Notes under the pieces: generated by a model
What the model saw: only the letters and a program-made list of their open reading frames with translations
The model's database searches: none
What the model was told of the DNA's origin: nothing
Source: Austropuccinia psidii
Taxonomy: Eukaryota; Basidiomycota; Pucciniomycetes; Pucciniales; Sphaerophragmiaceae
Assembly: GCA_023105745.1 (NCBI GenBank)
Contig: JALGQZ010000016.1
Span: forward strand, 27,955,154 to 28,019,153
Reading direction: 5' to 3'
DNA length: 64,000 nt
In this document: positions 1 to 11,219 of the stretch, in pieces
Layout of the letters: the number at the start of each line of letters is the position of its first letter
How positions within the stretch are numbered: the stretch's first letter is position 1
Made by a program: the position numbers and the translations under genes

Positions 1-85
1 GACTTATGAGTTATGCATAGTTCAGAGTTTATTTTTAAGATAATTGGGCCTATTGGGGTATGTAAAATATACCTCAAGGCTTACA
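1..85 (-). repeat. Terminal 85 bp of the 3' LTR of element A
   Basis: Positions 1-85 match the ends of the LTRs at 8366-8450 and 16820-16904, including the shared words GGGTATGTAAA, TATACCTCAAGG and the terminal ACA. On the minus strand this is the LTR start, TGTAAGCCTTGAGG. It directly abuts the polypurine tract at 86. Confidence 0.9.
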
Positions 86-108
86 TTCCCTCCCACCAAA
101 AAATAAAA
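86..108 (-). promoter_or_regulatory. Polypurine tract of element A
   Basis: On the minus strand this reads TTTTTTGGTGGGAGGGAA immediately before the LTR TG. The same T6-GG-purine motif sits before the 3' LTR of D (19316-19335), E (36140-36160) and F (62916-62933). In Ty3 elements it primes plus-strand DNA synthesis. Confidence 0.8.
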
Positions 109-229
109 TTGTACTACAATTTTATCAATGGTATAAAGAAGAAAAATGCCCAAAAAGGGGTTAATGTCCACTGTCCAACCTATTTACATTGCTCAGATCA
201 AGTAATTTGAAGCACATTTATAGACATAT

Positions 230-594
230 TCAGGCTTGTGGCCTTCTTTCATGTCTAAATCTTCCCAAGAGTTTATCTGAGTCAGGTATTTCTTATTCTG
301 CCTGCCATTCATCTTCATGTACTGGGTTCCTATATCTGAAAAGATATTCCCTTTTATTTTTACCCCTAAGTCTCCTTTCTTTCATGACTTTCTTTATCTT
401 TCTGTCTTCACTCTGTTCCACTGGTGGTACAGTTAAAGGAGTTGGGTTCCTTAAAGGAAACAATTCTTTGTCAGTTGGTTGATAAGGTTTCATCAAGCTG
501 ACTGGAAAGGTGGGGTGTTTATTTTCCCATTTGCCACTCAATTCTACTTGAACTGCATTGGTTCCTTTAAGGCAACAATAACAAAAGGTCCTAC
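230..594 (-). pseudogene. Integrase C-terminal tail and chromodomain-like end of Pol, element A
   Basis: The peptide carries [16 protein letters not shown], then KKVMKERRLRGKNKREYLF and YRNPVHEDEW. This matches the tail of element F (62564-62815). The basic stretch followed by a YLVRYRN-x-EDEW motif looks like the short chromodomain-type module found after integrase in fungal chromoviruses, where it is thought to bias insertion into heterochromatin. A frameshift near 595 separates it from the integrase frame, and an in-frame stop near 290 precedes the last residues (the RFRHERRP block, ending about 230). The chromodomain label rests on position and motif only. Confidence 0.7.
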
Positions 595-1721
595 CTAAAA
601 ATCTTTAACTTTCTTTGGGCCTTTGATATTATTAAAATTCAAGGTTGAAACTAGAACTAAGTCCCCTACTTTGAATTCTGGTACTTTGTGACTCTTGTTC
701 CACTTCTGCTTTGCATAATCAAAAGTGGCATTCATACTCTGTTTTGCATGATGTTTCACTTTATCAAGCATTATCTTGAAGCTGGAAGCTGTAGGATGAA
801 TTTCAATCAAGTCTTTCCTCAGTGTATCTGCTGGGAGTCTTGTATTCCATCCTTTTTCTAACATTGCAGGAGGTTGACCTGTGGAAGAATGGACTGGTGT
901 CTTATATGCCAATTCTAATTCAGGTATCAGAGTGCACCAGTCATAGGTAAAGCTATCTGAGTATTTGAGTTCTAACCCATAGGCACAAAATCTCCTGATC
1001 ATTTCCTCTAGAGTTTGAATCATTCTTTCTGCCAATCCATCCGCTTGGGGGTGATATGCTGCTGAGAATAACAACTTGGTTCCAAACAATCTGTGAGATT
1101 GGTCTAAAGTGCAGATGTGAATTTGGGATCTCTGTCACTTATAATATTCTTAAATAACCCTGCATGAGAAATAACTCTACTCCATAGAAGAAGAGCTGTA
1201 TTCATACCAGTGTCATCTTTATGACATGGTAAGAATATGGGAGTCTTGCTATATCTGTCCACAATGACTAGACAAGCGTTATATCTTTTGTCACCACTTG
1301 GAGGAATTGCTGTGAGCCAATCCATGTGAACAGCTTCCCAAGGGGATTTTGGTTCTTGAATATGGATCATAAGTCCAAATTTATCGCCTGTACTTTTGTT
1401 TGCTTTTTGGCATCTCCCACAGGTATGGCAATATTCAATGGTCTCTTTTCTCCAAGATTGCCACCATTCACAGTTCTTTACTTTTTCAAGTGTTCTATTT
1501 TCTGACAGGTGTCCAGAGTAGATGCTATCATGGTATTCATGAATAATGGTATTTATAAGCAGTCTGCTACATAATGTCATTACACAAGAATGTTTGGTTC
1601 TGTGGTAAATAATCCCATCAAAAAAGTGAAATCTTCCTTCAGAATAGGAATTTTTCCAAACCTCATCCAGTGAACTGACTAAAGATGTATCTTTGCAATC
1701 TTTATCTAATAAGGAAGTCAA
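595..1721 (-). pseudogene. Integrase domain of element A, frameshifted
   Basis: The integrase joins element cDNA to host DNA. Present are the zinc-binding HHCC module (HDSIYSGHLSE, then CHTCGRC), the core with the first Asp (VHMDWLTAIPP), the second Asp (IISDRDPKF) and the catalytic Glu (YHPQADGLAERM). Compared with element F, an SALW tryptophan has become TAG near 1104. A one-base shift at about 1095 then moves the rest into another frame (595-1089). DDE residues are all still readable, but no single frame connects them. An in-frame TAA near 1770 separates this part from RNase H, where F reads Glu in DIGTEFF. Confidence 0.88.
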
Positions 1722-1772
1722 GATATGGCAACTCTTGTCCTGCTTATAAGATTCTCTGACTTCTTCAAAGAA

Positions 1773-2642
1773 TTAAGTCCCAATATCAGTTATGTTAATT
1801 CCTTCAATTGGAATCTGTGATTCTGCTTCCAAAGGTACATAAGCTGGGTTATCAGGAGTATTAGCTAATTCCCACCTTCTAAGTCCATCAGAATTCTTGT
1901 GAATGGTTCCTGCTTTATGAACTATAGTCATGTTTCCTCTACATTCTTGAATGGCTATTTTCCATCTCAACATATGTCTGTTGGGATTTTTCATGTTAAG
2001 GAGTGATTTCATGGCATTACAGTCAGTTATCACTTCAAAAGCACTGCCATCAAGGTAATAGTGCAATTTCTCAAGTGCCCATACCAAACATAAACACTCC
2101 ATCTGGCTTGCACCATATCTGGCTTCTGTTGGTTTGATTTGTCTTGAGATGTAACAAGCTAGTCCTTCTGTATGTTTGTCATCAATAATCTGGACTTGAT
2201 GTAGGGCTGCCCCTAATCCATCTCCACATGAATCAATTTACATTTTGAAATGTATATTCCAGTCAGGCATGAGGAGTAAAGGTGCTTCTGTAAGAGCTTT
2301 CCTTATCTTCTCATAAGCTTTAATTCTCTCCTTTGTCATCTCAAATACTGTTTGTTGATCACAGATTCTATAAAGTGACTTGGCTAGAATTGAAAAGTCT
2401 TTCAAGTGTTTCCTATAATAGCTGGCAGATCCTACAAAAGACATCATTTCTTTGTTATTCTGGGGTATTGGTATAAGTAAAACTTCTTCCACTTTATTCT
2501 GGTCAATACCCAAGCTTAAACCAGAAACAATATTACCTAATGCTTTGATTTCTTCAAAACCAAAATTGTATTTCTTGAGTGAAATTTTCATATTTACCTC
2601 TGCAGCTTTTTGAAGCACTCTTGCAAGTCTTTCAAGGCGCAA
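1773..2642 (-). pseudogene. Reverse transcriptase thumb and RNase H region of element A
   Basis: The thumb and connection are visible (MKISLKK, GLSLGIDQNKV, MMSFVGSASYYRKHLKDF), followed by RNase H with [12 protein letters not shown] (first Asp), [19 protein letters not shown] (Glu), [13 protein letters not shown] (second Asp) and HKNSDGL. A TAA at about 2235 replaces the Tyr of the FKLYIDACG motif seen in F. This copy keeps the 21-residue YYLDGS...CNAMKS segment that element F has lost, so it is the useful reference for that deletion. Confidence 0.85.
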
Positions 2643-2690
2643 AGACCATGTATCAGAACATGTGATTAGATTTTAAATATAAATGATAAG

Positions 2691-3821
2691 CTATCCTTCA
2701 TATGATTCTGTGTGGAATATGGTATTTATGATTCTTTGATAATGAGATGGTGCATTTTTAATACCAAATGGCATTTCAACATACTCATGAATACCGCAGT
2801 GAGTGATAATTCTAAGTGATTTCTTAGCTTTAGGTGTCAAAACATTTTGGTGAAATCCTTTCAATGCATCCATTAATGTTATATATTTGGCTTTAGACAA
2901 TTGAGTCAATGTTTCTTGAATTCTAGGAATTATATACCTATCTGGCACTGTGTAGGTATTCAATGCTCTAAGATCTCCAACCATCCTTGATTTATCATTA
3001 TGCCAAGCAATAATAACAGTTGTTGTCACTTCAACTTCTTCATTATGGCCTACTTTCCTTAGTACACCAAGTTGGATGAACTCTTGGATATATTTTTCCA
3101 AGGATTCTCTAGCTCTGGGACTGGCTGGATAAGCTGGTCTTCTAAGTACTGGAGGGTATGTTCTGTCAATATTAAGAGTAATATCAACTTCATGCCCTTT
3201 TATAGCGCCTAATGGTTCATTATCAGAGGCAAATGCATTATTATATGTGTATAACACATCAATAATTTCATGTCTCATCTTTGGTGAAAATGATGGATTA
3301 ATTTGTGCTTCAACAAGTTGATTAGTCACAAATTCTTCCTTATAAGTATCTTTTTTAGAAGATACTGGTGATATTTGTTTTGGCATATTGTAAAAAGCAA
3401 ATTTTTGTCTTTTTTTTTCTCCAATTGTGAAATATCTGTCTTCATGGTTATTGATGTCAATACCATAAATATTCAAGTAATAATTTCCAAGAATGATGTG
3501 CTGAGATGTGCAATTGTCCATTACTACAGTCTCAGTCTTCATTGTAACACTTCCTGCTGGGTGTGGAAATACAAGATTAGTGTCCAATATACCTAAAGGG
3601 TACATATTATTACTGGCACTACTAAATTGTACACCCTCTATTGGTAATAGATGATTTTTCCATCCAGGGAGTATGGCTTGAAGATAATATTTGCCTACAC
3701 AAGTACAAAATTCCCCCATATCCAAATTTACTTTGGCTTCAATATCATTCATCAGGATTGATGTGATACAAGATGCTCCAGCAGTGTATCCTTTACCTTT
3801 AGCAGGTTTGGTTTTACACAT
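2691..3821 (-). pseudogene. Protease and reverse transcriptase (fingers/palm) of element A
   Basis: The N-terminal part is a retropepsin-like protease. The expected DTGA active-site motif reads LDMGEFCTCVG here, so the Thr of the catalytic triad is replaced by Met. The RT follows: LRRPAYPASPRARESLEKY, MVGDLRALNTYTVPDRY, LMDALKGFHQNV and MPFGIKNAPSHYQRI. The open frame stops at TAG just after TESYEG. The next codons give LIIYI-stop-N where F has YIDD, so the RT catalytic Asp pair is gone. This copy cannot encode active protease or RT. Confidence 0.88.
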
Positions 3822-3830
3822 TCTGGCATC

Positions 3831-5942
3831 CTAGATATTGATCAGGTTATGACAATCCTCACTGTACTGTGGCAAGTGAGTATGGACTTCTGTAACCTCA
3901 AAGGAATCTGTAATGTTTTCAATGGGATAGTCCTCTACTGGTGTATCCTCAGAGACTGCAGAATCTAGGTAATATTCTTCTTTCTCTTCAGTATGCTGAA
4001 CTTCTTCAATGACTTCAACTTCATTAATTTTTGTCTTGTTGGTGCAAGTGTTGGCTAAATGCAAAGTTCTCCCACATTCATGACACTTCAAGACAAGTCT
4101 TTCAGTTCTTCTGTCCTCTCTGGAAATCCTTGGGACCATTTTGGACTCCATAGGTATTTTAGTCCAAGTTTTACCTATTCTTGTTTTAGTAATGATATCT
4201 TCCATTGCATTAATTTAGTCCTCTGTTGAACAGGGTTCTACGCATCCGCTCTTGATAGCATGTTCCAGTTCTCCTCTGCATTTTCTCAATATTTTCATAT
4301 TAATCATAGTGTCAGACATATCTGGGTGTAAAGCAGATAATCTGTGTTTCCGTTTGAAGGGCCAAGTAAGTGGTTTATCTTTTCCTGAGTTAAAAATGGC
4401 ACTTTCAAAAGCATTCTCCATTTTAAACCTCCAATAACTATTGGCCCATTTGGTAATCACTTCAGATTTCCACCAAGACCAATCATGTTTTCCATGATCT
4501 TGTCTCATCATGTAATACTATTTCTTTGCAGTTCTGGTAAACTGAGAGTGTAATTTTCAGACTATAATTTCATCAGTTATGTGAAAATCTTCTGGCACTA
4601 TATCAATAGTTCTGATGAACTCAATATGGTTGTATTCTCCTTCACCAGAGAATGTTGGCCATTCTTCCAATTTGGGGATATCTTTTGCAGACATAACATT
4701 TTCTCCTAGAAAAGGGTTCAGCCTTTCTTTAAAAGAAAGCTTTTCTTCAGTAAAAGGTGTGGAATGTCTTGGCATATGTGGATTTGATTCAGAATTCTTA
4801 TGAATTTTCTCCACTTGTGCAAGTATTTCCTCTTTTAATTCCTTCCTTTCACTGTCACTTCTTGCCAAATGTGTGGCAAATTGACTTCTATTCTCAGCCA
4901 CTGCCAAAACATAGTCTTTCAGAATGCTCAGCTAATCATTGATGTTTCTTGTGGAAAAATATTCCATTTCATCATCTTGGACATGATATTTACTCTCAAT
5001 TCTGTCACATGTATTGGTAAGTAATTCCAGTTTGGCAATTACAGACTTATGCATTTCAGCAGAATGTTTGTCATTCTTTTTCAACTCATTGATGTCCAAA
5101 GTCATTTTAGTTAGCTTTGCATAAATTTTACCAATTTATACATTAATACTACTTTTAATAAAATGTATTTCTTGTATTATTTCCATGGAAAGGTCCTGTT
5201 CATCCTTTCCTGCTCCTTGGCTGTGAATTCCATAAGAGTCCTGGCCATATTGAAGACACTGTCCATGGCTGAAGCCTCCAATTTGGGAATCCTGTACCCT
5301 TGTTAATAAGGTCTGTGTCAATTTACTTTGCCTTTGCCCTTGCCTTGATGGTTCTTGGGACCTTTCTGCTTCTTCTGAGGTCCTTTGTGCTTGTCTTTGG
5401 AAACTTCTGGAGCTGGTAGATGCCACTGGGCCTTCTGTCTCCAAAGCTGGAGTCATTTCCAACTCCTTCTTCTGGTCTGTGGATAAAAGACTTTGGTTCT
5501 TCAACCAATTCTTTATCTTTTTGACTTTTTCTTTGCAAGACAATGGGCTCCAACCTCCTAAGAGTTTGATAGTCTTCTCCTGACCCAGAAATCTCTTGAT
5601 GTGTAAGTAGGAGCTCATGGCCCCCTGCCAAAGGCTTGGGCATATTTCCCACTCCTCTTCTTTGGCTGCTCTGAACCAGTTTTTGTACTGGAATTGATAA
5701 ATTTCAATTGCTGCCACTTGAAAGTGGTTCACCCCTTAAGATATTATCATTAATCATTCCAGATTCAGAATCCACGTCAAAGTTTGTGGGTACAGACCTT
5801 GGAGAATGGGGGAAACTCTGGCATCCTCCATATGTGTCTTTCTTGAGGAAGATTTGACACTTCTAGATTTGGTCTTGCCTCTTCCTTGTCCACATCCATC
5901 TGGTTGGACTGAATAGTTTCTTCAATTTCTGGTATGCACCAT
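3831..5942 (-). pseudogene. gag of element A, broken by stops
   Basis: Gag forms the particle and binds the RNA. From the N-terminus: a divergent start region (ATG at 5942), a glutamine/serine-rich segment (5136-5732), a coiled-coil-like region, the gag core (EEWPTFSGEGEYNHIEFIRTID, then DHGKHDWSWWKSEVITKW, 4215-4907), and one CCHC zinc knuckle (CHECGRTLHLANTC, about 4040-4090). All pieces from 5732 down to 3831 lie in one frame, interrupted by stops at about 5135, 4933, 4550, 4525, 4213 and 3830. By alignment with F, these replace Tyr, Trp and Gln codons among others. Confidence 0.85.
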
Positions 5943-6537
5943 TTTCACATCAATTCAAGATAAAATAAGAATTTAAAACAGAAAACACACACCTTTTGGT
6001 GGTTGTTTGGATTGTTCTGTCTTAAACAAAGTGCCTCTTTTAGCAATTTGTACTTCAATACTGTCTTCAGATTCTGCTTCTGAAGATTTTGGACTGGTAA
6101 TGTATCTTTTACTGAGTCTGTTACCAGCTGCACAGTATTTGATTAAGGACACTAGAGAAAAATTGATAAAAGAAAAATTATTTTCTTTATACTTTTAACA
6201 TTTTTTAACAGTTTTTATATATTTTCATTTTTTAATTTTAAAAAAAATTATTATTTTTAAAGGAAAAAAAATTAAAACTTGAAAATTTGAATCAAAATTA
6301 ATTCAGAGTAGCTAAAAGAATAATTTTATAAGTTTTTGAATGTGAAAAAGCCACATGTAAAAACAGTATAAAATTAAACCAAATTCCTCAATGGAAAATT
6401 TTTTAAGACAATTTCAAAAATAAAAATAATTTTAACTTTAAATTGAAAGAAAAAAATTGTTAAATTAATATATTCTAGAGCTTAGAAATATATTAAATAA
6501 AGGTACAAGGTTCAAAAAACAAGGCCAGGCCCCCAAA
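5943..6537 (-). other. Leader of element A with a small putative exon (5993-6151) and primer-binding site
   Basis: On the minus strand, a pyrimidine run ending TTTCTCTAG precedes 6151 and an AAAAG|GTGTGTG donor-like site follows 5993, bounding an exon of about 160 bp. The next AG lies just past the gag ATG (ACCAG at about 5930). Matching signals occur in the leaders of D, E, F and fragment C. The rest (6160-6520) is AT-rich with no other feature seen. Confidence 0.5.
6521..6537 (-). promoter_or_regulatory. Primer-binding site of element A
   Basis: Directly inside the 5' LTR the minus strand reads TTTGGGGGCCTGGCCTTG. Elements D (TTTTGGGGGCCTGGCCGTTG) and F (TTTGGGGGACTGGCCGTG) have the same site in the same place, so the assignment is strong. 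I do not recognise the tRNA it would pair with. Confidence 0.75.
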
Positions 6538-8450
6538 TCTGAGATGTGTCTATGAAACTGTTGATAATATTACTATCAATCAACAGTACTATGACTGTTC
6601 TTATGAAATATAATAATAAACATTATTATAACCCCAATTAAATAATTATAAAATTATTTCTTTTATGTGTTATACACTGCTAGTGATTATAACAGTAAGC
6701 AGTAATTGTCTACAAGAATCAATTACAAGAAGAATTTATTAATAAAAACTTCTTTTATGAAAATAATAAAATTATTTTAATGAATAATTATCTTTTACAA
6801 GAATCATTATAAAGATAACTTGTGAAGACAACTATTACTAGAGAAAAACTTTAAGAATTATGATAAATCACTCACTATTAATCCAATGAACCTTTTAGAA
6901 GATAATAGTAGAGAGATTTGACATAGAATTGTGGATTTAAAGGATCAAGATTGACTTATAACAATAATACAACAGTATATAGTTGATTTCTATGATTTCA
7001 CGTCTTTCTGATTGATTTCTGTAAGAATAAGATACTTAAGAAGAGTTTTAACTAATACTGACTTGTTGGTACTAAAGGTATATTTGAATAATGTGATGAT
7101 TTGGAAAAAACAGCAAGAGGAGGCCTCTTTTATGTCTTAGACAGCTCACAGAGGCGTGCCATTGAGCAAACCAAAAAACCAGTGAGTGAGAAAACAATAA
7201 ACCTTTTTGGATTCTTGATTGCATCATCTGTTGTCATGTAAGATTATTATAATTACTTAATTGAGGCTTTTACATGACTACCAACCCATTTATGGTTAAG
7301 AATAAAAGGAGTAACAACTGTAAATCTTCTTTGTTTAAGAATAAACATTGATTTCTCAATTTTATCAATGCTATTGGAAATTTCATCACAGAATGTATTT
7401 TCTGTAAATTTTAAAAGATTCTCTGTTTCACGTGGAATCATCAAAAACGGACTGTAAGTAAACCTTTTAATTTTACTTATAAAAGTATAATTCTTTTTGA
7501 TTTTTGAATTGATTATACATTTCTTAATTGGTCCTGAAAGCTTCAGAAAGACTTATTAAGCATTGTATTTTCAATGAATTCTTGAAGTTTCTACCTGATT
7601 TCTACATAGAATTTCAAATAGCAGTATATGACTGGTTGGTATGAGGTAAATAAATGGATACTAGTCCAAAAAGGGTTTTAATCACTCTTTTGGGGTTTAT
7701 TCGTGGAAATTAATTAATAATTGACATGGTTACAGGGGTCTAAGCTGCTCTTTACCTCCTTGGCACGTCAAAATAGCAGCTTATTTGCAATCATCTTATG
7801 ATTTACTGAGTTTGTGACATGGTAACCAAGTTCCCAAAAGGTTTTAGTTTACTAATTGGGCCAAGATCAGCCATGGATCCAAACTTTGGAGCTGTCCACG
7901 CCTCAGAGGCCTCAGAAGTTGGTGACCCTGGCTCTCTTTGATGTCTTTTGTCCCCCTTGACTATTTTTCAAGTCAAAATAGAAATTCAAGCTTAAAGATA
8001 TCCACTATGGGTGTACCAAAAGTGCATGTAAGAATACCATAATATTAAGTACCACAAACATGAATAACACTATTCTTAGTGTATATGTAACATGGGAATC
8101 CTCACATTCCCATTATTTTGGCATGAAATTGAGAAAAACAAAACTTTGCACAGATGTTTTATGTGGTATTGATCATGTGGTATTAAAGTATTTTCCATAT
8201 TACCACCTCAAAGAGTTGATTTGAGCTTATTCACTGTATGGAGCTACCCTAGGTGAATTTTGTGTAGATTCCAAATCTGGCCTTAAATCCATGGATTTAC
8301 TCACTCAATAAAAAGTTATTCATCTTTTCTGAAATAAGAAAGGATGAATTTTGAATATATGCATGACTCATGAGTTATTCATAGTTCAGAATTTCTTTTT
8401 AAGATAATTGTGAGCTATTTGGGTATGTAAATTATACCTCAAGGCCCACA
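6538..8450 (-). repeat. 5' LTR of element A (about 1.9 kb)
   Basis: This collinear repeat of the solo LTR at 14995-16904 ends in CCCACA on the plus strand. A TATA-like CATAAAAGAGGCC lies on the minus strand near 7120. Several ACGT-containing motifs (TTTCACGT, GGCACGTC) are kept in both copies. Its inner end reads TCTGAG where the solo copy reads TGTAAG, consistent with decay of the terminal dinucleotide. Confidence 0.88.
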
Positions 8451-9854
8451 ATCGCACACACTGTGTAGAAATAATTGTTATGAAAAAAACTAATACTAGA
8501 TAAAAGATATAGAACTTTAAAGAAAGCTTACTTATAATATTTGTTTAATAAAAGAAGTCAACCAACAACAGTTATTATATCAAATAAGAATTATAAGTTC
8601 AAAAGGCGCCAGAGATCAATATTTCAAAAGATAAAACAACTTTTCATGATAAGAAATATTACTTAAGAGAATTTAAGAGGAATTTGTGGATTTTAAATGA
8701 TATTCAGGAAAATATTTTTATATAATAAAATATATTATAGATGATTAAAACAATAATCTGAATTCTATGATTTCAATTCTTTAAACTTAAAATTAATAAA
8801 GAATAAAATAACTTGAGAGCTACTTTAATAATAATATTTTATACTTAATAAAACTTTACCTGTTTAAATGTCTGATATGATTGGAATCATTAGTGATGGA
8901 CAAAAACAGTGGTTAATAGACTCTTTTTATGTCTACAAAGCAGCTCTCATGATTCATATGGATATAAAGGGAATTCTCAGGCCAAAACTGAAAAACCATA
9001 CTTATAAATAAGGTCCTTACCTTAAGATATCTTATTTTTAATTCCAATTTAAAGTTACCAGTGTTATTCTTAGCTCCACGTAGCTTTAATCCTCTTTTGG
9101 ATTAATTATATTGAGCTTTCATATAGCTTAACTTTATTTATATTAAATTTCATCACATAAAAACCTTAAAAATAGAGTTTCAAGCAAAAATCTCTTAAAC
9201 TCAATTTTTAATTCATTTTTAAATAAATCTTAATTTTCTTTAAGTATAATTAAAATATTAATTTTCCAGACCAATTACCAATAAACCCTGTTTATTAAAG
9301 ATACTTAAAGTTTTATTTATATGCTGATAATATTAATTTGTTTGTTTTGTGAAAATTTCAAGCAAATCCATTAAGAATTGGCTTTTTAATGAATTTATGA
9401 AGTTATTGCTATTTTTTCACGTAAAATAGCAATACACATAAAACCTTAAATTTTTATAAGTTTTTAATGCTTTTAACTTCAAAATTTTACTATTATTTAA
9501 GCTTTGACAGCTATTAAAACCTTGATTTCAAGCTTGCATATTGGGATTTACCCATTGGTAGCTTGAAATTAATGTTCAAATTAGGATAAAACTAGGTTAA
9601 ACTTGAATGTTGGATCAAAGTTTAATCTTAAAGTCTAAATAAGGTTAAAAATCCTCCAATACAGGTGGAAAACCTTAATTGAGTCCTTTCAGATCCAAAA
9701 ATTTGTGTACCCAGCTCTGTTTGGTATCTTCCTTTATCCCACCTTTTGGCATGGATTTTGCCCTTCTATTTATTTAAAGCCATAAACTGGCCTTAAACAC
9801 TTTTGAATTGAGCTCATGCAGGATTTATATTCTGTATGGCAAATCCTTAGCCAA
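8451..9854. other. AT-rich stretch downstream of gag B, no gene seen
   Basis: This is about 1.4 kb of AT-rich DNA between element A and the end of gag B. If B had the usual gag-pol order, RT should be here on the minus strand, but no RT motif is readable in any frame. It may be the untranslated 3' part of B or unrelated DNA interrupted by A. Confidence 0.5.
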
Positions 9855-11219
9855 TTAAGTAAATATACCCAACACCATAATTCCAACTAAAATGTTGCTA
9901 GGGAAGCCTCTTGATGAACCAGTTGTGTTCTGGGGTCTCTTGAAGCATTTTTCAATTGGGTGTTTTCCACCACAATAAGTACATAAGCCTTCTTTAAGCC
10001 TTCTCTCATTTTCAGAACCAATGAATTTATTTTCCTTATTGAGGAGAGCAGCATGAGGCTTGTCCTTTGAAGATTGAAAATGCTTTCCCTTTTTATTCTT
10101 CTTATGGTTAGGCCTTTTTGAAGATGAGCCTTGAGGAGGCCTTGAGGGATTGGATCTAGGGACAGGAGGCTTCTTTTCTTGATTTCCGCCCTTTTCCTTC
10201 TGCCTCTCATGGTTCCTGGTATCAAATTCCAAGGCTACAACCATGAGTTCTTGAAGATTGTCAAACGTTTCAGGGTGAGAAGCCAACTGATCTAATAATC
10301 TTGATCCCCATCCTCTTCTATAGATATTAATATAAGACCTTTCTTGCCAATCTCCAATTCTTGACATTAATCTTCTGAAATCAGCAATGGACAAGGAAAC
10401 ATGACCACTTTCCTTCACCCTCAAATTGTCCAACTCTTGTCCAGCTTGCCTGACTTCATTGGGATCACCAAACAGAGTGAATAATTGGATTTCAAATAAC
10501 TGCCAATTTTTGAGGAGGTAGGAAGGATCTTCATTGGAAATATTTTAGAGGTAGGGTTCAATCCATTTTCCAGCTCTACCAGTGAGAAATGAAGTTGAAT
10601 AAAGAACTTTCTTCCTGTCAGAGAAGAAATTTGATGGATCATTATGGAAAATCAATTGAAAATATTGGATAAATCTTCTCCATTTATGGGATTGAGTACC
10701 ATCAAAAGAATCAGGTGCCTTCATTAATGGAGTCTTGAATGCAGGGGTCTTGGAATTGTCCCTGGGAGAAACTGATTTAGTGAGTTGCCCCATGAATTGA
10801 TTCATATACTCCATAATCTTGAGGAAATTTGGTTCAGCTTGAGAGACAAGAGGTTGATTAGAATGGGCTAGATTTTCAGATTCAGAAGCCTCAGGGGCAC
10901 CTTCCAAGGCAGCTACCACTTCAGTTTCCTCAGACTCCTCCCCCTCTTCATCTTCAGCTTCCCTCAATCTACTTCCAGGAACTTGAGAAATGCTTTGATA
11001 ACCACCCAACAAGCCAGAGAATGATCTTGATCTTCTTGACTTCACACCTCCTCTTCTGGAGGGTGCTGCTCCTTCCATTGGTGGTCCTCTGTCCAAATTT
11101 GCACTCAGTTGATGAACTGATGGTGTGTGGTCAAGAGGAGCCCTTGCTGTAAGAGTAAGAATGGATTGATGTCTTTGAGATCTTTTATTCTTGGCTGGGA
11201 GTCTATTCTGAACTGGCAT
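9855..11219 (-). pseudogene. gag of a second Ty3/Gypsy lineage (element B), one in-frame stop
   Basis: This Gag of about 454 codons has the layout known from rust Ty3 elements. It starts at an ATG (11219, MPVQNRLPAK), followed by a basic/serine-rich region, an acidic stretch (EAEDEEGEESEE), and the gag core (APDSFDGTQSHKWRRFIQ, KVLYSTSFLTGRAGKWIEPYL, SGHVSLSIADFRRLMSRIGDW). Next come a lysine-rich linker and a CCHC knuckle (CTYCGGKHPIEKC). A TAA/TAG-type stop at about 10543 interrupts the core right after WIEPYL; the frame resumes unchanged to 9855. No pol follows. The C-terminus after the knuckle (ILVGIMVLGIFT) looks like readthrough into non-Gag sequence, so the 3' end is probably truncated or mutated. 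Confidence 0.87.

Larger units (their letters stand above)
1..8450 (-). mobile_element. Element A: decayed Ty3/Gypsy LTR retrotransposon (3' LTR mostly outside the window)
   Basis: Reading on the minus strand, the order is 5' LTR (6538-8450), primer-binding site, leader, gag, protease, reverse transcriptase, RNase H, integrase, a chromodomain-like tail, polypurine tract, then the last 85 bp of the 3' LTR. This is the Ty3/Gypsy order, with integrase after RNase H. The coding part has several in-frame stops and at least two frameshifts near integrase, so this copy is dead. The LTR is about 90 % identical by eye to the solo LTR at 14995-16904. The 5' LTR ends beside ATCGC (8451-8455), but the matching left target duplication is outside the window. 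Confidence 0.93.
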
